Below are positions 46,871-58,637 of a stretch of 64,000 bases of DNA, one piece after another. A program made the position numbers and the translations under genes. The first letter of the stretch is position 1. Each line of letters opens with the position of its first letter. The DNA comes from Symsagittifera roscoffensis. Lineage: Eukaryota > Xenacoelomorpha > Acoela > Convolutidae. A model generated the notes under the pieces. It worked only from the letters and a program-made list of their open reading frames with translations, did no database searches and was not told the origin of the DNA. The stretch spans positions 29,188,403-29,252,402 of the forward strand of contig NC_087067.1 in assembly GCF_963678635.1 (NCBI RefSeq). The letters run 5' to 3'.

Positions 46871-48400
46871 TAACTGACTCTGCAACTCTCAAAATGCAGT
46901 TTATTCTGCAGTATTAACATAATTAAATATAAAAGTTTTCGTTCTAAGAAAATTACTGGAGGTTTGTATTTAAAGGCAGAGGCTAAAAATATAAATCTAT
47001 AAACAAAGAAGTAGAGGTACTTTTGTATTCATTTATGGAAAAAGGGTTCTCTTACATTTATATTTTTAAATTATTCCAGCTATGGACAAATTTAGTCATA
47101 CAACTCTTTCAAAAACTATTGATATTTATTAAAAAAAGGATAGCCGGTTGCTGTGCAAATAGCATAGAATATTTCGACCATATACAGAATTGTTTTTTTT
47201 TCATATTTTCTTCAAATTAGCATCGTTTCTAGTAGGTGGTGATTATAGAACTATACAATTGCGTAAAAAATTGTTTAATTTGGCATGATCCACAACGTTT
47301 GATCTTAAAAAATGTATAAAAAAATTTTAGAAAAAAACTTGTTTTTAACTTTTTGCTCATTAATTTATGTTTTTTTTTAGATATTTTTTTTGCCAAATAA
47401 GCTAAATGAAACATCGCTCAGTATAATTTTGTATAATTAAATCAAATTTCCTATGCTAAAGTCTAAAAAAAAGACAAAATTTCAAAAATTTCGAACCATA
47501 TTGGAATCACAGCTGAAAGGGTGTCAATAAGAAATTTGTTGCCATTAATCGACCCATTCGAAAGAATTTGACTCACAAAAGCCTGACTTGGACCTTTCTG
47601 ATGATTATTTTTAGTACGTGATTTTGAGTTGAAAACAAAAAAAACACAAAAGAAAAAAATAACTTAAACACATCTGAATACAAAGTTCCTCCCCATTTTC
47701 AAAGGTCGATACAACAAGATTCTGGTCGAGCTTTTTCAGACTATGTTTTTATTCTACGTATTGGTACGAATTTGTGTAAAATTTGGTATGAAAAGTCATA
47801 ATGGCAATAAAATGCTAATGCAAATGGCAAGTCATAATGGCAAGTCTAACGCAAATTCAGGTTTGTACCCCTTAAATCAAACTTTTTGATCTCGCCTGTA
47901 AAAACCATTTTCAAAGGACAATATTCAAATTAAGTTTCAGCTAAGTTTCATTATCGACCGACAGAGAAGGATTCGATAAAAACATCAAGAAGTAGCATCT
48001 TTGATTTTCTCTGAATTTACCAGTTTATGATGAAATTGCCACTTTTCACGATCTGCCGTAAGTTTTACCAACAGCGTGAAAAGATTCAGATTGTCTGAAC
48101 TTCAAACAGTACTCCGGGTTGTACTTGAAGTACAAGGTGAAAAAATTACTGAAGGAATCCTCCGATTATTACCTGTCATTAAGGTGCTTTTGGTCTCGCA
48201 ATTATTTTCTTCCATTCTGAGTAGATTCCGTTTCTTCTGCGTACTAAAGTGTGAACAACGATGACTGCCCCACCCTGTTCGATCGCAGACGGCTGGGGGA
48301 GTGGGGTGCCTCTGATCTGGAACTTTGTTGTCAGCTGCCCGACAAGGCTGCGACCGTTTAAACTCCTTGGAAGACAAACTCAACCCGCCCGAAGTTTCAT
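46871..48400. other. Non-coding stretch with a small GC-rich patch
   Basis: Contains the 22-bp word shared with 12,141 (at 47,137). From about 48,240 to 48,400 composition is GC-rich (gatcgcagacggctggggga). Overlapping frames of 62 (+) and 93 (-) codons there have no motif. Confidence 0.35.
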
Positions 48401-48404
48401 GGAT

Positions 48405-49260
48405 AAAAATAAATTATAATGGATTTTTGTTAACTAAAATGTTGTATATATAATCAATTATCATGGCAAATTTTGGCGACGTAATGGATTTTTAATCCAT
48501 TTTAATCGATTATTTTCGAAAAATAAAAATCCATAAAATCCTTAATCGGTTATAATCCATTTTTGTTTTCAATGTAATGGATTGTTTTTTGTACATAAAA
48601 TCCAAGAAAATCAATTAAATTTTGTAATGCAATTTTGTAATGCAACTATTTTTTGCAACTTTTTGCATAACTCAAATGAACACGTTCATCCAGGAGCGAC
48701 CAGCATGTAGTTATTTTGAAGAGGCCAATATGTAGTAATTTTCCAAAAATGTCCCAAAAACGGTATTTTTGACCAGTTTTTTTTTCAAGAAATTCGCCTG
48801 CAGCGCTTAAAATTTAGTCAAAATACGTTCCGTTTAGTGTTGTGGGAGTGCTCGGAAAATCAACTTGGCCGGCCTGTAAAAAATCGACAAAACGTTCGAT
48901 TTTTTTTGAGAGCAACCCCCTCTCTCAATAATAAGAAAAATACGTCACTTTTTTTGAATTTTCATAAATGCGATTGAAATTAGGAAAAAATTGAATTTTA
49001 GCGAGAGAACAAAATCATTATCTCAACCTTAACATTATTATGAAAGAAAAGAAAGCAGCACACCGAAAGATTTTAATAAATGGATTATAATCCATTATAT
49101 TTGATTAAAATTGATTATTTTTCCTTCGATAAACTTTTCTGAAAATTAGTTGAAAACAATTGATTATAATCGATTACAATCGATAGTATTGAGATTTTGT
49201 AAATGTTAAAAAATAGTGTCCTTTCAGTCCATTTTTAATCGATTATAATTGATTTTTTTT
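48405..49260. repeat. Palindrome-rich AT element built of TTATAATCCATT-type words
   Basis: Forms of ggattataatccatt and cgattataatcgatta recur many times in both orientations at 48,410-48,600 and 49,080-49,255, with a diverged inverted relation between the two sides. The centre is occupied by another repeat (48,691-48,950). It looks like a decayed foldback element with a nested insertion. Confidence 0.5.
48691..48950. mobile_element. Diverged copy of the hAT-like MITE
   Basis: Begins CAGGAGCGACC and carries aaaaacggtatttttgacca, gtttttttttcaag, ttcgcctgcagcgc and a right-hand part with gcaaccccctctctc. These parallel aaaacgcttctttggtct, gtttttttttca, ttgcctgtggcgc and ttgcccccctcgcg in the element at 49.5-49.96 kb. 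No clear target duplication. Confidence 0.45.
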
Positions 49261-49508
49261 GTAATTTTATAGAAACTGACAATCAAAAACCAATATAAGT
49301 CCAATGCAATCTCGCTGCATCTTTCGGAAGGTAAAATTAATCTGATATTCGAAGCAATATTGTTTGGACGGATATTGACACACTTTTTGTCGTTTACAAT
49401 ATTTTTCTGAAGTTTTGTACAAAATCAAAAATGTAGATTTTGAAGCTGACAACATAGTTTTTTGAATTTTTTTTTATAATGCGAGGCGAAAATGATCAAG
49501 CTTTCAGG

Positions 49509-49963
49509 CAGGGGAGGATTTTTTAGGGGGTGGGGGGACGGACGTTCTTTTTTCTCTGGGATTCGAGCCCCTGCCGACACATAGGTTCCATTCTTTGTAC
49601 TACTTTAAGATATCCATTTTTGGGTGACTGACCTTATTTTTTCTAAAAGCGACTTCGACGCCAAATCATACTAATTTTCAGGGGGGAGTCAAAATTTTCA
49701 AAAAAAATGCCTAAAAACGCTTCTTTGGTCTGTTTTTTTTTCAAAAATTGCCTGTGGCGCAGAAAACTTGTTAAAAATGGGGTCTTTATATGGCTTACGA
49801 GGGCTTAGAAAAATTGCCTGTGGCGCAGAAAAATTGTTAAAAATAGGGTCTTTATAAGGCTTAGAAAATCAATTTGGTCATTCTAAAAAAAGACAGACAA
49901 AGTTTTTGGTTTTTTTTTTTAAAACAAATTGCCCCCCTCGCGAAAATTTTAGATATGCCCTTG
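49509..49963. mobile_element. hAT-like MITE with perfect 8-bp target duplication
   Basis: Flanked by ctttcagg on both sides (49501-49508 and 49964-49971). Ends read CAGGGGAGGATTTTTTAGGG on the left and, inverted, CAAGGGCATATCTAAAATTT on the right, an imperfect inverted repeat with the C-A-rGGG start usual for hAT elements. It is 455 bp long with no ORF. Inside, ttgcctgtggcgcagaaaa occurs twice about 70 bp apart. Confidence 0.8.
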
Positions 49964-49971
49964 CTTTCAGG

Positions 49972-52900
49972 ATCTTTTTGACTTAGATATCATTCTTGAA
50001 ATATTGAGCAACATGAAAACTTCAAATTCCCCATGATAAATAGAAAAAAAAGACTTTCAATAAAATTTTCAAATGTGTTGTTTAGAATGGTACCCTTCTT
50101 GGTTGGTGTCATATTAGTAAGTCCTGTCGTATTGCCTTTTGTTACATGTGCTGCAGAATCATCTGCTGCAGGGGAGACGGAAACAAATGATGTCATCATG
50201 TAACAACCACAATTCAGATTTGACTTCGATCGTTTTATATGAAGTCATCAGGTGCGCATTTAGACGAAAATTTTGTTAATATTCAATTAGCAACTTCAAA
50301 AAAAACTAGACATTACAAAATTTTGAACCCGTGTTTACTGTTTTGAATTGAATTGATTATTTAGATTTTTTAAATCCATTAGAATTTTTAAATGATTACA
50401 GAAAACTGAATTATAAATTGCAGAGCGAAAATCCAAAAAATCAACTTAAAGTGGAAAAGTTGATGAAAACAAAGTTTGCTAGGGCGAAAAATGTACTCCA
50501 AACACTGGAGTACATTTTCCACTGGAGTGCGAAAAATTTCTCCAGCCACTTTCATGAAATTTTGCAGCATCATAGTTCATCACTTTTCCAAAAGTTTTAA
50601 CACTCGCATGGTAGCAATAGTTTACTGTTTACTTTGTGCCTTTTATTTTTGTAATCTGAATAATAAACTTTTCATTTTTTTTTGAAATTATCTCCCAAAA
50701 ATGAGCCACGTTTCTGTATGTAATTGAAGAGAAACAATTAGTTGCGTAAAAGTACTAGCTTGCAAAATCCGAAAATCCGACTCCAAAGAAAATTTTTCAG
50801 GTTAGAAACGGATCTTATTTTTTCATCTCAACTAGTTACACCAACTAGCGCACACGCCATACATACGAAGTTAAAACAAGCGTATAACGATAAGTCAACT
50901 TCGGCAAATTTTTTAGGAGCACTGCGTCTCCAAGTTTAAAAAAATGACAGGTTTTTTTATTTTTCAATTTTACTAAAGAGAAATATAGAATTTGCAAGAA
51001 ATTTTTTCTAAACAAAAATCAAGTCGAAAGAAACACACAATCCAAATATAACAAATATCCGCTACAATTTTTTACAGTCGCTGCGAATAATTAGCCTTTC
51101 TATCAGGATGAGGAAGCAATGCTCTGTTCTATAATTTGAAATTACAAAAATTTTTGAACTCAAAATATTATTAGAAAACAAAAGAAAACACAAATAATTA
51201 ATTTTTGATGTCCAGTTATTTCAATTATTTGATGTCCAGTTATTTCAAAAAACTTGACACAGATGAAATTGGTGCTATAGTTAAAATATTGTAGTTTTTT
51301 ATAAACAACCGATGATTGTCATGAAGCTCCCTTGCTTGTCAAAAAGCTTGAAAAAGAGGCTCGCAGTTACTAATCAGTTGCTTGTTTATTAGATATTGCT
51401 TATACATATTGAATATTGAAATCATATCAAGCTACAGTTTGTAATTTAAACTGAAACACGGACGAGTCTAATTTTTACAACCCAGATTACCGGCAAACAC
51501 TGATTCACCCTCATCGCTCATGCTTAGTGTTAGATCAGAAGAGCATCTGATTGAATTTCGTCGATGCAGTGATTCATACTAACAATGCAATTTTTAAATG
51601 TTGCTCTTTTGTGGTACGTTACAAAGCCCCAGCTCATATAATGTGTTCATTTTGCTTAAGCGAACCAGTTTTTTAAAATTTTTGAAGACAACACATACAT
51701 CACGCAATCTAAACACTATTTTTGGAACAGTAATGATCAATGAACAGAGAACACGTGTTTTCCTACTTTTAATGCATAGTTGAAACAAACTGTTCATTTT
51801 TTGATTCAGATTTCGCAAAAACGGCTACAACTTTTTGAATCTTACCGCGAAACACTTGAAGTAAACAGCACATATGACTACAAAAAATCGTTCACAAATT
51901 TCAAAGTTACTCCCAATTTGACGCCCGTTGGGTCTCAAGAGTTTCAATAATGCGACCATTGATGATGAAGTGAGCTTTTTAACAGTATCCGGCTGAGTTC
52001 TACTGTTGGATGTGACAATTGCCGATTGCTCATTAGAGAGGTTTTTTGATGAACCTTGTTGAATACTGCGGCAAACGTTTTTTTTCAGGAGTAGCCATAA
52101 AATTTCAATCGGGTTTAGACCGGGGTAAAAGAAAGTGAATTAATATATTGGTTGTTAGCCCGATTTGAGCAGTGCTACAAATTGACTAGCTTTACGTAAT
52201 TTTCAGTGCCCGATATGCAAGCCTGATATGCAATGATTTTGCCCATTGTATGAACACAACAATTGACAACACGACAAGACAACTGAAGTCAAGTTACTGA
52301 AAATGGACAAAACGACTTTTAGAAAATAAATTTGAAAGTGAAACAATTTCTTAGAAACGCAACTAAACAAGAGAAAAGTCATGTTTGAGATGTAAAGTAA
52401 TCCATACTTCTTAGCTTACATTTGAAAATTCGTCTGTTTTGATAGAACGAAGTGCTCATCTTTTTAGAATTACAAAAAATATTAACTTAGTTTAACAAAC
52501 AAATTGGGATTTTTTGAGTTTTTTTAAATTTGTTTAGTACTGTTTTCTAATTTTTCAAATTTTAAGTGTCAAGCAATAACAAAAAAATATATAAAAGTTG
52601 CTTCTTGAAGAAAAGTGGGTTTGTAGCATTGACGTGTCTCAATGATATAATGATTTAATGTAAAGTGTTTTTTAGGCAAGTTAGTATGAAAGATTGGGGA
52701 CCGTTTTTATGAAAGACCAATTATATAGCATCAGACCAATGAAGTATAACTACAGCTTAATTGATAGACAAAGGTAAAAAATTGCTTTGTTGAGCTTCCC
52801 TAAATAAAAACGTTTTCTTCGTTTTCTTACAGCAAGTAAAAAACAAAGTCGGCTTCAAAAACCGAATAGTTTTAGTTTACCGGAAAAAATGATTAAAGCG

Positions 52901-53285
52901 CGCATTACTAAATGAAGCGAAGCGCGCATTACTAAATGCTACCTCCCAATAAATGAAAAAGAATCTGTGTTGTCAACTACTTTGAGCCTGCTAAAAAGTC
53001 CATCCAATGCAAGATCGTTAAGCTAGATAACCAAATCCTGGTAGTGAAAGTGGAAAGCAAGCCCTTAAAATGGAACCTTAAAATGAAAGTTAATCGCTCA
53101 TTACAAAAAGTAGTCTTTTTATTCAAGGTCAATTCATGATAATTTATAACGCATTTCATTAGTATTTTTCTACAAGCGTTGATTATGCCATAAATTAAAC
53201 TTGTCGGAGAAGAGAGAAATGACAGAGATCCTTTTATTCTTAGATTCATGCACTCAGTTGAAGATAAACGAGTAGTAAGGTAATT
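49972..53285. other. Long AT-rich non-coding stretch
   Basis: No gene recognised. Minor local patterns: a hairpin at 50,488-50,518, a tandem ttgatgtccagttatttca at about 51,205-51,250, and a double agcgcgcattactaaatg at about 52,897-52,938. Confidence 0.4.
50488..50518. repeat. Perfect 13-bp hairpin
   Basis: aaaatgtactcca and tggagtacatttt separated by aacac. It lies within a short region where actggag-type words recur (50,505 and 50,521). No T run follows as for a terminator, and a role is not apparent. Confidence 0.8.
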
Positions 53286-53289
53286 CGCC

Positions 53290-53455
53290 GGCGCTCCAAC
53301 AGGGGGGGGGGGGGGGCGGACCCACACAGGGGTGCTCCAGAGCCTTATCCCAAAACCACATAGGCGTTCCAGACACAATTTCTCGGTGCTCCAGACCCTA
53401 ATTCCAAAACCAAATAGGGGCTCCAAACAAATTTTTCAAACCACAAGGGCACTCC
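53290..53455. repeat. G run and degenerate minisatellite
   Basis: A run of 15 G at 53,302-53,316 is followed by imperfect repeats of ggtgctccaga...ttccaaaaccacatagg with about 55-bp super-period (landmarks gctcc/gttcc at about 53,333, 53,364, 53,387, 53,418, 53,448). The 149-codon minus frame across it is rich in the resulting repeat peptide and is not called a gene. Confidence 0.65.
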
Positions 53456-54478
53456 AAAGAGGAAAATAAAACTACATGTATTATATCCTAAGTGCTATGA
53501 AATGACTATATTATTGGTTAATTATATGAACCATATTATTTGTTATATTGTTTCGGACAAATGAACTTTCTGCCTTGTTGAAATTGGTTAGTGAACGGGG
53601 AATTGATTTTTCTGGGATACAAAAAAAATGTGCAGGCAAATTTGGCAGCGTAGCTTAGCTGTTGGCAGCAGTAAACTGTTTCTACAACTTGTGCTATATT
53701 TTATGGTGAAAAGGTAGTAAATTGAAATCACTCTCTAAAGGCGGCGGCCGTTTCTGGGCAAAATATAGCAAATGATATTTTTGTCAAATTTTGAAATGAG
53801 AAAAGTGAATGCTCCAATCAAATGAGAGTCAATGAAAGAAGAAAAAATTGTACACAATCTGACAAAAATTTGTGAGTAAAAAGAGAACATTGATCTGTTT
53901 GCATCAAATTAAACTCAAATTTAAACTTTTTAAAGCTTAAATGTTCAATCAATTCATTTGGTTTGACATCAATATAATTCTTTTTTTTTCTGATTCGATC
54001 CTTTGTCTTACATGAAAAAATTGTCAATAATTATTTTCAATGTGATTATATTCATTTGATCAAAACTCAGCGCGAAGCTCAGCTCACACACTTAATTTTT
54101 TGTAAGAAAAAAACATTTGTGCAGAAACTATAAGGAAACTCCAGGCAGTTAAATCAAGTAAAACAAAAAATTTTTGAACCATTTTTCACACACCATTAAT
54201 AACTTACGTACTGAAAATTGTTCATTTTTATCTGGAAAATGTATGCGCAGAAAAAATTAGAAAATACGATTAGTCGTTTAAATAGGTAATACAAGTCGTA
54301 ACATACAAAAATTAGGACCATATGCGATCAAATTCTGGGTTTTAAAGTTAGCTTGAATCATATAATCACTAGCATTTTTTTTCTCAGAAATCGATTCATT
54401 GATAGCTCCATTAGTTTTTTCTTAGTTGGTTCTTGTAGTTTTGTTGTGCAGTCTTGGCCAACATTCAGATTTCAATAA
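53456..54478. other. AT-rich non-coding stretch
   Basis: Nothing recognised. Confidence 0.4.
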
Positions 54479-54697
54479 AACAATCATATAAACTCACGCA
54501 AAATTAACTGCTGCGAATGTTGCGAATGTTGTGAAGACATCTGTTCATGCATGGATTGCCTGGATCCTGTTTTGGATGCCTGTCCAAATATAAGAGATGC
54601 CATAAAGTATATAAAAATTGGAAAGAGAGTGATTAATTTAGTGCAGGCTATTTCGGATCATTTGAAAAAACTCAGTGATGCTCAAAACGAAAACTAA
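54479..54697 (+). CDS. Small Cys-rich candidate exon
   Basis: An open frame of 72 codons, bounded by TAA at 54,476 and TAA at 54,695. There is no early Met, so it would be an exon or a broken gene. From 54,509 it encodes a dense cysteine cluster (CCECCECCEDICSCMDC, ten Cys by the residue pair AC shortly after), then an amphipathic helical tail, with AIKYIKIGKRVINLVQAISD before the stop. Regular CC-E spacing and the helical tail are unlike homopolymer-driven chance frames nearby. It might bind metal. A possible splice acceptor (acattcag) lies at 54,461-54,468, but the stop between it and the frame argues against using it. I do not recognise the family. Confidence 0.4.
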   Translation, partial: NNHINSRKINCCECCECCEDICSCMDCLDPVLDACPNIRDAIKYIKIGKRVINLVQAISDHLKKLSDAQNEN

Positions 54698-54699
54698 CG

Positions 54700-55620
54700 A
54701 CAAAAACAATGTTACAAGTTTCATAATTTTCTGATCAATATCAAAAAAAAATTCAATTGCACTGACTCAGATTACTTTCCATTGAAGCATTGAATGAAAA
54801 TTTTGCCGATTAATACAAGTACTTTGATGGAAAAAGCGATAGTATAATAGCTAAGCTCTACACCTAAAAGAGTTTTACTCGTTGCTTGTGGTCGAGACAA
54901 ACTGTTCAGCCACGAAAAAACCCAGCAGTTTTAAGGCAGAAGCAGTATAGCTTTGCTTCCTATACAGCTCGCTTGTTGGTCCATTTTATTCTAAATGGTT
55001 TTTAATGTTATACTAAATGGTTTTTTAATCGATCTCTTTTTTTTTGAATTCAGGTAAAAATCATGCAAAAATAAGGCTCTTTTTCCTCCTCTACCTTCGG
55101 TTTTTCGTAAGTAAATTGTTTGCTTACCTTGCCTTTTTGTTATGAGACTTTACATAGAGCAGACTAATCAGATCACGACAAACATACTTGGCTTTTATAC
55201 TCAACCTTGTAAAACCCTTCGATCCACCATAAAAACGATGCTCGTACGAAGTGTGGGGAGGATTAAAATTAGAAACCGTTTTTCATTATAACCTCTTTTT
55301 TAACTGTTGGCGAAACCTGGTTTTCGAATTAGCACTGAAGAAGCCAATTAAAACCCAATGTTCAACGCCAATTTTATTTATTGGTCAAAGTTTTTCCCTA
55401 GTAATTAGGAAAACTATATTCAACAACCCAGCGTAGATTCAAAGACTACAACTGAAATGTGGGATTTGTTTCACACAACAAGATAAAGCGCATGTGATTA
55501 AGAGGAAACAGTAGAAAAATAGTAACAAAAGTCGATGCTTTGATTCTGAGATAAGAGTGATTTGGCATTCAATGATCAACAGTCATTTCTGTCATTTCAC
55601 TGATTACCCGGGTCAGGGTG
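54700..55620. other. Non-coding stretch
   Basis: Nothing recognised. The plus frame 55251-55436 has no motif. Confidence 0.4.
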
Positions 55621-55633
55621 CTTCTTGTATGTT

Positions 55634-55770
55634 TCGACCGTCTCGACCAAAAGAAATGTTTTTCACCGTGCTGGACCCAAGCAACATATGTTTCGACTGT
55701 GCTCGAACAAACAAAGATGTGCTCGACCATGTTAGACCTAAGCGAGATATATTTAGACCTTACTCGACCA
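55634..55770. repeat. Degenerate minisatellite, relative of the one at 56.06 kb
   Basis: Words such as gtttcgaccgt, caccgtgctgg, gtttcgactgtgctcga and atgtgctcgacc recur at roughly 30-bp intervals. They resemble the 22-bp unit gaccgtgctcgaggtatgtt but are longer and less regular. Confidence 0.6.
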
Positions 55771-56059
55771 AATTCGGGTATGTTTTTATCTTCAAACAAT
55801 TGGAGTTATCCAAGTTTAAACGCTATAAGTTAAACTTTTCGGTTAGCATCTCATGATGTTTTTTATCAGCACGAAAAAATTAGAGTTACTTCCAATTTAT
55901 ATGTTTTGTAGAGATGAACTATTTTTTGGGCTATTTTTTAAGTACAAGTTTGAAGTACAGGTTTGCACTTTTACTCGAAAATTTCTTTAAAAACATGTGG
56001 AAATTCGACCGACAGCTTTCTTTTGACTCAAAAATTCTCCAGTGCAATCGTTTTTTTTC

Positions 56060-56168
56060 GACCGTGCTCGAGGATGTTTTAACCGCGCTCGAGTTATGTT
56101 TTGACCGTGCTCGATGTATGCTTAGACCGTGCTCGAGGTATGTTTTCACCGTGCTCGAGGTATATTTC
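56060..56168. repeat. 22-bp minisatellite, five units
   Basis: Units start at 56060, 56081, 56103, 56125 and 56147, each close to gaccgtgctcgaggtatgtt plus two T. The first unit lacks one base. Frames that cross it on both strands are by-products. Confidence 0.9.
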
Positions 56169-56372
56169 GTATTTATGCTCAACCCAAACCCCGAACTCGT
56201 CTATTCTTTTTCGGTCGAGCACTGACTTGTCAAGCACTGACTGAAAGAAAAAAATTGAGAAAAGAAAGTTAAAATTCAGGTTTCAGATCAATTACAAATT
56301 AGAAGTTCGAAAATTGGAATTAAAAAATCATCTGTAATCTTTCAACATTCAACAAGAGTGAATCACTTCGCC

Positions 56373-56480
56373 GGGTTGAACAAAAGTGGTTGTCATACAA
56401 GTTTCATATATGGGGAAATGGTTATCATTTAAAATTGTATAACTCCATACGTACAAAAATTCTTTTAAAATTTCTATGAT
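56373..56480. repeat. Second solo relative of the CCCGGGTTGA block
   Basis: gccgggttgaaca, gtcatacaagtttcata, ggttatcat, and actccatacgtac follow in an order like the array unit's block. Weak and diverged. Confidence 0.3.
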
Positions 56481-56702
56481 AAACTATTTCTCGTATCGCT
56501 AAAAAACTTTTTTTCGCTAATATACTTTGTGTTGCATCCAAAAACACAACAACCACAGATTTTATAGCTCAAAAAAGCCACTTGGTTGAAGTGAAGAAAC
56601 CTCGCATATACTAGGCAATCGTGTAATATGTGCATGAGATAATACCTTGTAGATCGCGCAGATTTATGAATGAAAACCTCAAATTTTGTTTATGGCTGGA
56701 CA

Positions 56703-56742
56703 ATTTACCCATAAATTTACCCATAAATTTACCCATAAATTT
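56703..56742. repeat. 12-bp tandem repeat
   Basis: Three exact copies of atttacccataa plus a partial fourth. Confidence 0.95.
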
Positions 56743-57078
56743 TAAAAAATTGTTGGATAGACATATTTTTGTATGGAAATAATTGATTAGCAGTTTTTGT
56801 GTATGGAGGTCAGCCTGGTCACTTCAACTTGACTTCAACTAGACGTGTCAAGTTCGGAACACGTGAATATCTATGCTGAACAATATTAAGATGGAGCTGC
56901 GCAGTCTTCACATTTCCGCTTTAATTGAAAATTGCGAAATGCCCAATGAAATTATTTTAAGCAAACGAAAAGGAAGAACATACATTTTAGAATTTTTAAT
57001 TTTCTTGAACATTTTTAGACCAGGATTTTCCCGCGAGGACACGACGTGGCACGTAGCTCAAAAACTATGAGGGATCCC

Positions 57079-57835
57079 TTATATTCGGTTGTGGAACTTC
57101 TTCCGAATCCGTGCATCTTCCTCCGAAGAGGACGACGATTCCAGTAGTTTTTTGCACGTTTTGTAGCGAGAGCCTTTGACGAACGTTAATCTTGGACTCT
57201 TATTGTTTATCCTAATTGATGGATAATTTTTGCAAATGATTTTCCCCTTTTGTGTTATGTGAGTGTTACTTGTAGTTTTTGTGATTAAATCATTAAAAAC
57301 TTTTCTCGAGTTTTTTCCTGGCTTTTGGTTCAAAACATTCCAAAATATTTCTTATCGAATAAAATTGGATAAAAAAATTTCCTAAAGACAATTTTCTTTT
57401 TGATGAAGAAGTTTAGGTTGTTTCGACGAGAGACCGCTATCATCCGATTCCGATCAGTAAGTTTTCCGAGCGCTTTAGATACTTCATCGACCATCTTTTC
57501 ATATGCTATGTCCACTAGCCTGCTGATTTATCTAGCCTTTGAAAAGCCAAAGGAAAGGGTGTCAGTGACCGAGTCTGGGTCTAAGCTGAAACGAGGTGAA
57601 TCATCTCTTCTCGAGTTTTTGAACCATCTTTATGCAAGACTGACTATCACAAGCCTCTCGGCTTTCCTTCGGAGTCAGTTCGTCTCTTGCCAAATACTCT
57701 TGACTTAACGTGGCCTTAGTTTAAGTTTTTGAACACGAGTGACCATTTTAAAGCTGGTTGACGCTGAAATGGAGTTCAAAAAGGTAAAGTTGGGTTACCG
57801 AGTTTTGTGGTACGAACGTCATAACTAATAGATTG
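57079..57835 (-). pseudogene. Unrecognised broken ORF beside the Maverick block
   Basis: Coding-like pieces in shifting minus frames: QEYLARDELTPKESREACDS at about 57,710-57,650, RFSLDPDSVTDTLSFGFSK at about 57,600-57,545, LVDIAYEKMVDEVSKALGKL to NRMIAVSRRNN at about 57,520-57,420, and a basic C-terminal part ending LESSSSSEEDARIRKKF at 57,333-57,079. At least two shifts and a stop interrupt it. Same strand as the capsid genes, 3.3 kb away. It could be a Maverick accessory gene or a fragment of a host gene; I recognise no family. Confidence 0.4.
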
Positions 57836-58637
57836 TAACGCACCTATTTGTTCTTGGTGAAATGTATCAAAGTTTTAAAACAGTTTGGATAAAACTCTCT
57901 GCCATCACAAGGCCAAAAAAGGTAGGTTATTTTCCATTCCTCAATTTTTAAGCAAGCGGATTCCGTGCATATGTTTTAACAAGGACATGCAAAAACTTGT
58001 TGCGAAATCTGTGAACAAAACTTTACAATGACAGTGTGCGGTGTGAGTATTACAATTTCACGTAATCAGCAACATACGTTTCTGTAGCAAAATTGGGAAA
58101 CACTCCGATTTTAACCAGAAAATGAGTTTGCATGTAAATCGCCTTGGCGCTTTGAGGAGTTCTTTTTTTAGAGAACAATGTATGATGTTTAAACACTTCA
58201 CTGAAATTCACTATAAAATACACTGCGTCTGTTTTTGATTTTTAAAGAGCCGATAGAACTTCAAAGTACGGGTCAATCCAGACGATAGTCGCAGCTAGAT
58301 CTCAAAAAAAAAATCTTTTTTGACATACTAGCCTAGTGCAGCAAAACTTTGTCTTTTTCAGAAGTAAAAAGTTTTATTGGACATTCTACCTGATACCATT
58401 TCTATCTCTTTCTAAATTTTCTTTTTAATTTTCTTTTTAAATTTGATTGAAAATCACACTCTAAAATTTAATTGACCCAATAAACAACGAAACAATTGAT
58501 ATAAATTAGATTAGAGGAGAGGAGATTACATACAAACAGATATCAAACTGATTTGATAAAAAGTGAAAGCAACACATCAAACCAAAAACAAGCTCTATAA
58601 TTTTATTCAATCAAAACTTGAGTTTTCGAAAGTTTTC
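57836..58637. other. AT-rich non-coding stretch
   Basis: No gene seen. It separates two broken minus-strand ORFs of the presumed Maverick. Confidence 0.4.

Noticed and set aside
48102-48383. GC-rich 93-codon minus-strand frame
   Set aside because: Odd composition for the area but no motif, start context or partner exon; an overlapping plus frame is equally plausible, so neither is called.
49555-49580. tRNA T-arm-like word gggattcgagcccctgc
   Set aside because: It lies inside the hAT-like MITE, the same place in the 39.5-kb copy reads differently, and there is no anticodon or acceptor stem around it.
52977-53426. 149-codon minus-strand frame, among the longest in the window
   Set aside because: Its first third is translated from the degenerate minisatellite and the G run; the rest has no motif.
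55569-56225. Overlapping frames of 71-103 codons on both strands
   Set aside because: They are translations of the minisatellite units, with repeated peptides such as TVLE.
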